NCBI GenBank assembly: GCA_025667525.1
Contig: CM046877.1
Coordinates: forward strand, 621,006,580 to 621,070,579
Direction: 5' to 3'
Length of the DNA stretch: 64,000 nucleotides
Source of the DNA: Glebionis coronaria
Lineage: Eukaryota; Streptophyta; Magnoliopsida; Asterales; Asteraceae
Position 1 is the first letter of the stretch. Every line of letters begins with the position of its first letter. The position numbers and the translations under genes are program-made. Shown here one piece after another: positions 58,041 through 64,000 of this stretch. The notes under the pieces are model-generated. The model was not told where the DNA came from and searched no databases. It saw only the letters and a program-made list of their open reading frames with translations.

Positions 58041-61015
58041 CACTTCTACACAAACAGCCTTTACCCACGAAATTTTTCCCACGGAACAAAAACCGTGGGA
58101 AATTTGACACGGTATTCCCACGGATTTCCCACAGAAATGACAAAAATATATTCCGTGGGAAATCCGTGGGAAATTACCCACGGATTTCCCACAGAAGCAT
58201 TGACCAAGGTTTCCGTGGGAAAGTCGTGACAAATTACCCACGGACTTCCCACGGAATGCGAATTACCCACGGATTTCCCACGGAGTACAAAACTACTTTA
58301 GTTATTTTACACATCCGTGGGAAACCTGTGGCAAATTACCCACGGATTTCCCACGGTATACACAATATTATTATTATTTATCTATCCGTGGGAAATCCGT
58401 GGGTAAATTACCCACGGATTTCCCACGGACAACGTATTACTTTATTATTTATTTATCCGTGGGAAATCCGTGGGTAGATTACCCACGGATTTCCCACGGG
58501 TAACATATTATTTTATTATCTATTCATCCATGGGAAATACGTGGGTAATATACCCACGGATTTCCCACGGAACTCATAATATTTTATTAATTATACATCC
58601 GTGGGAAACCCGTGGGTAATATACCCACGGATTTCCCACGGAACTCATAATATTTTATTAATTATACATCCGTGGGAAATCTGTGGGTAATTTACCCACG
58701 GATTTCTCACGGAAAACACATTATTTTGTTATTTACATATCCGTGGGAAATGTGTGGGTAAATTACCCACGGATTTCCCACGGATTACAGATTTCCCACG
58801 GATTTCCCACACATTACCCACATATTACCCACATATCTCCCACAGACTACCAATATTTTGTGATTTATACATCCGTGAGAAACATACGAGTTATATTAAA
58901 AATATGATAAAACATACGAGTTATATTACAAAGTCGAAAAAACATACGAATTATATTAAAAAGATGATAAAACATACGAATTATATTAAAAAGATGATAA
59001 CACATACGAATTATATTAAAAAGATGATAAACCATATGAATTACATTACAAAGCGATAAAACGGTACCCTATCGACTACTCCTTTGAACATGCCGTATAC
59101 AACGGTACCCTATCGACTACTCCTATGGACATCTCGTATACAACTATGCCTTATTGACTACTCCTTTGAACATCTCGTATACAAGGATACCCTATCAACT
59201 ACTGCTTTGAACATCCCGTGTACAATGATACCCTATCGACTACTCATTTGAACATCTCGTATAAAACGGTACCCTTTTAGTACTCCTTTGAACATCTTCT
59301 ATACAATGATACCATATCGACTACTCTTTTTAACATTTCGTATACAATACCCTTTGAGCATATCGTATCCACTACTCCTTTGAACATATCGTATACAACG
59401 ATACCTTATCGACTACTCCTTTGAACATCTCGTATACAATGATACCCTATCGACTACTCCGTTGAACATATCATGTACAACGATACCCTATCGACTACTC
59501 CTTTGAACGTATCGTATACAATGACACCCTATCGACTACGCCGTTGAACATCTCGTATACAATGATACCCTATCAACTACTCTGTTGAACATCAAGTATA
59601 CAATGATACCATTTTGGCATATCGTATCGACTACTCCTTTGAACATCTCGTATACAATGATACCCTATTAAACATATCCTATATAACGATACCCTTTAAA
59701 CATCTCGTATACAACGATACCTATTAAACATATCCTATATAACGATACCCTTTAAACATCTCGTATCGACTACTCCTTTGAACATCTCGTATACAACGGA
59801 TACCCTTTGAGCATATCGTATACAATGATACCCTTTCGATTACTCCTTTGAACATCTCGTACCGACTACTCATCTGAACATCTCGTATACAACGATACCC
59901 TATCGATTACTCCTTTGAACATCTCGTATATAACGGACATTCCTTTGAACATCTCGTATACAACGGTACCCTATCGACTACTCATTTGAACATCTCGTGT
60001 ACAAGGATACCCTATCGACTACTCTTTTGAACATCTTGTATATAACGACGATACCCTATCGACTACTCCATTAACATTTAATATGTCTATTGATGTATTT
60101 TATGTCGACATGTGGATGTGTAATGTGTAAATGTTTAACTATACCAATAAAAGTAAAAAAAACGATCATGTCCGTGGGAAAGTCGTGGGTAATTTCCCAC
60201 AGATTTCCCACGGGCATGATATATCCGTGGGAAATCTGTGGGTAATTACCCACGACTTTCCCACAAAAAAATATCTGTGGGAAATCCGTGAGTAATTTAC
60301 CATAAATTTCTCACAAAAATAATAAGTCCGTGGGAAAATCGTGGGTACTCACCTAACTCTATCATAATTATAAAAAATAACCGTGGGAAATTCGTGGGTA
60401 ATTTCCCACAGATTTCACACAGATATGATAAATCCGTGGGAAAATTGTGGGTACTCACCTAACTTTATATGTCACCATGTCCATACAGAATCTTAAAGTC
60501 TTATCTGTTTCCTTAAACTTGACAAAATATTAACAAAAAAATGGCCAATTCTTATCTCGTTACTCAAACTCACACAAACAAAACTCTTACAGCAAATACA
60601 AAACGCCTAATTTCTTAAATTCAAATCAAACCATTGCTTAAATTCCAGCAAATCGAAGCATCTTCTCATCATCCACCTTCTTACTCATCCTTTCTAAAAT
60701 TTAATTTAATTAAACTATATGTTCATGCCTGGGAATGCCTCTAAATTTAATTTATTTAATATAATTATGTTAATTATATGTTAATTCAATTTAATTGTGC
60801 CTGTTAATGTATATTTATGATGAAACCTAATGTTCATGCCTGCTAATGTCTCTTAGTATAATTTATTTAACATAATTACGTTAATTATATGTTAGTTATC
60901 TGTTAATTATATGTTAATTATATGTTAATTATATGTTTATTAACATAATTATGTTAATTATATGTTAATTATATGTAATCTAATATAAATATATGTTAAG
61001 TATATGTAAAAATTC
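58041..61015 (+). mobile_element. CACTA-like element, 3'-truncated, copy 3
   Basis: Palindrome array 58065-58850, 30-bp array 58886-59065, 41-bp minisatellite 59065-60085 and second palindrome cluster 60172-60440, all with the copy 1 structure. Confidence 0.5.
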
Positions 61016-61405
61016 AGAACGTAAATGTTTCTAGAAAAATTAGTAACCACTATATCCGAAATACAAAGGGCAAACAGTGCACTTTGGTTCTCAAATGCAG
61101 TATCATCCTGCACAAATTATAAAGGGCAAACCACTCTATATAAGCTTATAAGCTAGTTCAGATACTACAAAATGTTTTTTTTAAAATAAGCTAGTAATCT
61201 AATAAATCCATATAGTAAGCTAACACAAACACCCCCGTTAGTCCAACATGTGGAATCCTTAATTACTAGTATACAGGCCATGAGCCACTTACACATTTCA
61301 AGGTGGCCAGGAGAGGGTAGGAGACGGGAGAAGTTAGAGTAGCAAAAGTTATAATGAGCTTTCAAAATTATAGTTAGAGTAGCAAAAGTTAAGTCACCAA
61401 CTTAC

Positions 61406-62172
61406 CGAATCCTCGCGACCTTCCTTCAGGGACTCACATAGTTCCAGAAACTCAAGTTTCTTCGACACATTTCTTAGCTGTTAAAAAAAAGGCGTGTATA
61501 AGCAGGACAAATATCTACCATGATGATTCAACAATATGATTTTATTGTATGGACATGAAATCATACATAATTTAATTCAATGTTTAAGTAAAAGCTTACT
61601 GTACCTGATTTCCAGCACAGCTAGGAAGACTCTAAAAGTATACCTGAAATGTTAATAAGTAGATTAATTTAGGTTTGTCGTTAGAGCTTTACTTTATTTA
61701 CTTGGAGTAAGAAGCAGAAAGCATAGATTCTTCATTGCAACGTGACTGCTTTGACAATAGATGAATCAGAACCAACGTCTTAGAATAAATATGTCGCTAA
61801 TGAGTATCTTGTCCAGAGGCATTTCTTACCGAGGTTCCTATCTTGTCCTTTGAGACCAGATCATCATCCACTAGACTTTGGACAACGTCTTTGACAGATT
61901 GGCTAATGACGCCTTTCCTCGATCCCAACTTTTCAAGTTCCTTCAGCTGACATTGTTCACAGAAAGCATATGTAAACATAAGTTCAAACATAACATAATG
62001 TCACCAAAGTATGTACATGCATACAAACTTTACAAAGTATATCAGTGATATCCAAACCTATAAAAGAACAATCTAACTTTAAATGACTCACCAGGTAAAA
62101 GTCTTGAGAGTGATAAAAGATCTGAAGCATCTTCTCCCGCTTCTCTTCCAATGACAAACCTCTTTTCTTGGA
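61406..62172 (-). pseudogene. MND1: MND1 pseudogene, copy 3
   Basis: Exons 62092-62172, 61830-61946, 61605-61643 and 61406-61477. It has the same stop codon and truncation. It reads SLPSCAGNQ like copy 1 but shares the intronic G near exon 2 with copy 2. Confidence 0.88.
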
Positions 62173-62847
62173 CTACATCAACATAAAATAAATTAAGTTA
62201 CGAATTATTACACTCAATACAATCCTCAAGCTCATTATAACCCAACAGAAAGTCAGGATGTGCTCACTGTGCTCATATATCATCCAAATTCAAAACACAA
62301 AAAACAATGACTACTTAATTTCACCTCGACTTTGCAAACTGCAATGCCTTCTCGTCATCCTGCATGTGATAAACAGATACAGAAGAGAGTCAAAAGACTG
62401 ACATATATTTATAGAGAACTTAGAAACTAAATATCATAAGTGAGCTCACAGCCAACGGCTGTTTAACAGGTTACCCAACCTGTTAAACAGTTAACTGGTT
62501 TGGTTAACTGGTTTGGTTAACGGGTCAAAAGAGAAGCACTCGGACTCAAGCCTGTTTAACAGGTTACCCAACCTGCTTGACCCACTGCTATTTGTGTGGG
62601 TGACAATTCCTACATCTATCATCGGCGTTAGATTTTTTTATAATATCTTGTGAACTTGAAGTAGTACACACATTAATTAAGTAATATAATCTCCAGAGTA
62701 AAATGCAGATGTAATACCTGTGGTTTGCTCAAATTGCATGTTTAGTTACTGGTCTTGTGAAAGTGCATGTGACATCACTGGTCTTTAGGTTAATGATCAT
62801 TTAGGTACTTTGAGTTCACGACTGTTAAAATTTGACCACTAACGATA

Positions 62848-63190
62848 CGTTTGATGTTCAATGGATGATCCGGTTTGTTATGGTTATACGTTGGATGTTC
62901 AATCGACGACTCGACATGTGTTAGTTACACGTTAGATGTTCAATAAATGAGTCGGCATGTCTTAGTTACACGTTATATGTTAAATGGATGAGTCGGTATG
63001 CATTTGTTAAACGTTAGATGTTCAATGGATGAGTTAGTATGTGTTGGTTACACGTTAGATGTTCAATAAATGAGTCGGCATGTCTTGGTTACATGTTAGA
63101 TGTTCAATGGATGACTAGACATGTCTTGGTTACATGTTAGATGTTCAATGGATGAGTCGGTATGCATTTGTTAAACGTTAGATGTTAAAT
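62848..63190. repeat. 41-bp minisatellite, copy 3
   Basis: Same array as 17373-17715, without the two private changes of copy 2. Confidence 0.88.
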
Positions 63191-63418
63191 GGTTACCGAA
63201 TTAGAATAAATCGAGAAACTAAACGGAATAAATCGGAATGAATTTAGAAATTAAAATGACCGGGATGATATAGTTATTTTATAAATAATAATAATTAGTT
63301 TATAAATTGTAATAATAATAATAATTATTTTATAAATAATAATAATAATTGTTATTATTTTATTACTAATTATAATAATACATAAGTAACAAGAAATTTT
63401 ATTTTCACAAAAATTATC

Positions 63419-64000
63419 CCTTGCGACATGTCGCCAGGGAAGGTTTGGGAGATACGACAAAACAATTTAGGTACGTGTATATGCGTTGAATAGTCAAAGG
63501 TATCCCTGGCGACATGTCGCCAGGGAAGGTTTGGGAGATACGACAAAAGTTATAGGTACGTGTATATGCGTTGAAAAGTCAAAGGTATCCCTGGCGACAT
63601 GTCGCCAGGGAAACTTTGTCACACCCCTCCAAAATGTTTCAATCACGCGCGCTTTTGGCTAAACGACAAAAGTCAAAAGTATCCCTGGCGACAGGTCGCC
63701 AGGGATTGTCGCCGGGGGAAAAAAAGCCCTTTATTGACCAGATATCCTTATCTTTTCTCACAACACTTATCAAAAAAAAACCTTCATCTCCTTCGCTGTT
63801 GCTGCTGTATCACCACCACCACCACTCTCCTCCACACCCTTCGCTGCTATATCACCACCACCACCACTCACCATCACTCTCCTCCACACCTGCACACGTG
63901 CACTCACCACCACTCACCACCATCTCCAGTCTCCAACACCACCACCACGCCATCTACATTCACCGGCACCACCACCACCGCAATATATATTAAGGTTTTT
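63419..64000 (+). mobile_element. CACTA transposon, left part, copy 3 (cut by window end)
   Basis: Left subterminal palindromes (63503-63526 and 63588-63611 perfect) and the CAC-rich leader region are present. The TNP1-like gene and right end would lie beyond the window. Confidence 0.75.

Larger units (their letters stand above)
45841..64000. repeat. Tandem array unit, copy 3, cut by window end
   Basis: Third unit, present to unit position ~18525. Offset to copy 1 is 45475 bp throughout. Its first ~830 bp carry type-B markers, for example an insertion around 46554-46574 absent from copy 1. From 46923 on it follows type A. It ends inside the second CACTA element, so the array may continue to the right. 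Confidence 0.95.

Overview
The window is nuclear DNA of a flowering plant. It has GT-AG introns, a malectin-like leucine-rich-repeat receptor kinase gene with 13 coding exons, a berberine-bridge-enzyme-like (BBE-like) flavoprotein gene, a meiotic MND1 pseudogene and CACTA-type transposons. Non-coding DNA is AT-rich. The reverse-transcriptase tail and the repeat style fit what I know of Asteraceae genomes; that family placement is inference.

The dominant feature is a head-to-tail tandem array of one ~22.73-kb unit. Copy 1 runs ~385-23106, copy 2 ~23107-45840, and copy 3 from ~45841 to the window end, where it is cut off after ~18.2 kb. Bases 1-384 are not part of the unit, so the left edge of the array lies in the window. 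From exon 5 of the receptor kinase onward the copies differ by only about ten single-base changes plus one homopolymer length change that I could find by eye. The first ~4.5 kb of each unit instead exists as two diverged types. Type A fills copy 1, type B fills copy 2, and copy 3 switches from B to A at ~46.7-46.9 kb.

Each unit has the same layout (copy 1 coordinates). 385-3272 is an upstream region with unrecognised minus-strand coding-like fragments. 3273-7666 is the LRR-RLK (867 aa). 9119-10699 is the single-exon secreted BBE-like oxidase (526 aa). 10936-11629 holds unrecognised minus-strand exon-like fragments. 12295-12565 is the tail of a retroelement ORF, interrupted by a CACTA-like element (12566 to ~15540) full of palindromes and minisatellites. 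15931-16697 is an MND1 pseudogene on the minus strand. 17373-17715 is a 41-bp minisatellite. 17944-22423 is a second CACTA element with 24-28-bp palindromes, a broken TNP1-like gene and a clear right terminus. 22424-23106 is unassigned sequence.

Only two gene types look intact and likely functional: the receptor kinase and the oxidase, each in three copies. The predicted oxidases are identical in all copies. The receptors of copies 1 and 3 are identical, while copy 2 differs by about 25 residues in the extracellular part and one in the kinase. A wall- or ligand-sensing receptor beside a secreted carbohydrate/alcohol-oxidase-type enzyme could be a defence or cell-wall module, but nothing in the sequence proves joint action. 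I found no tRNA, rRNA or CRISPR array.
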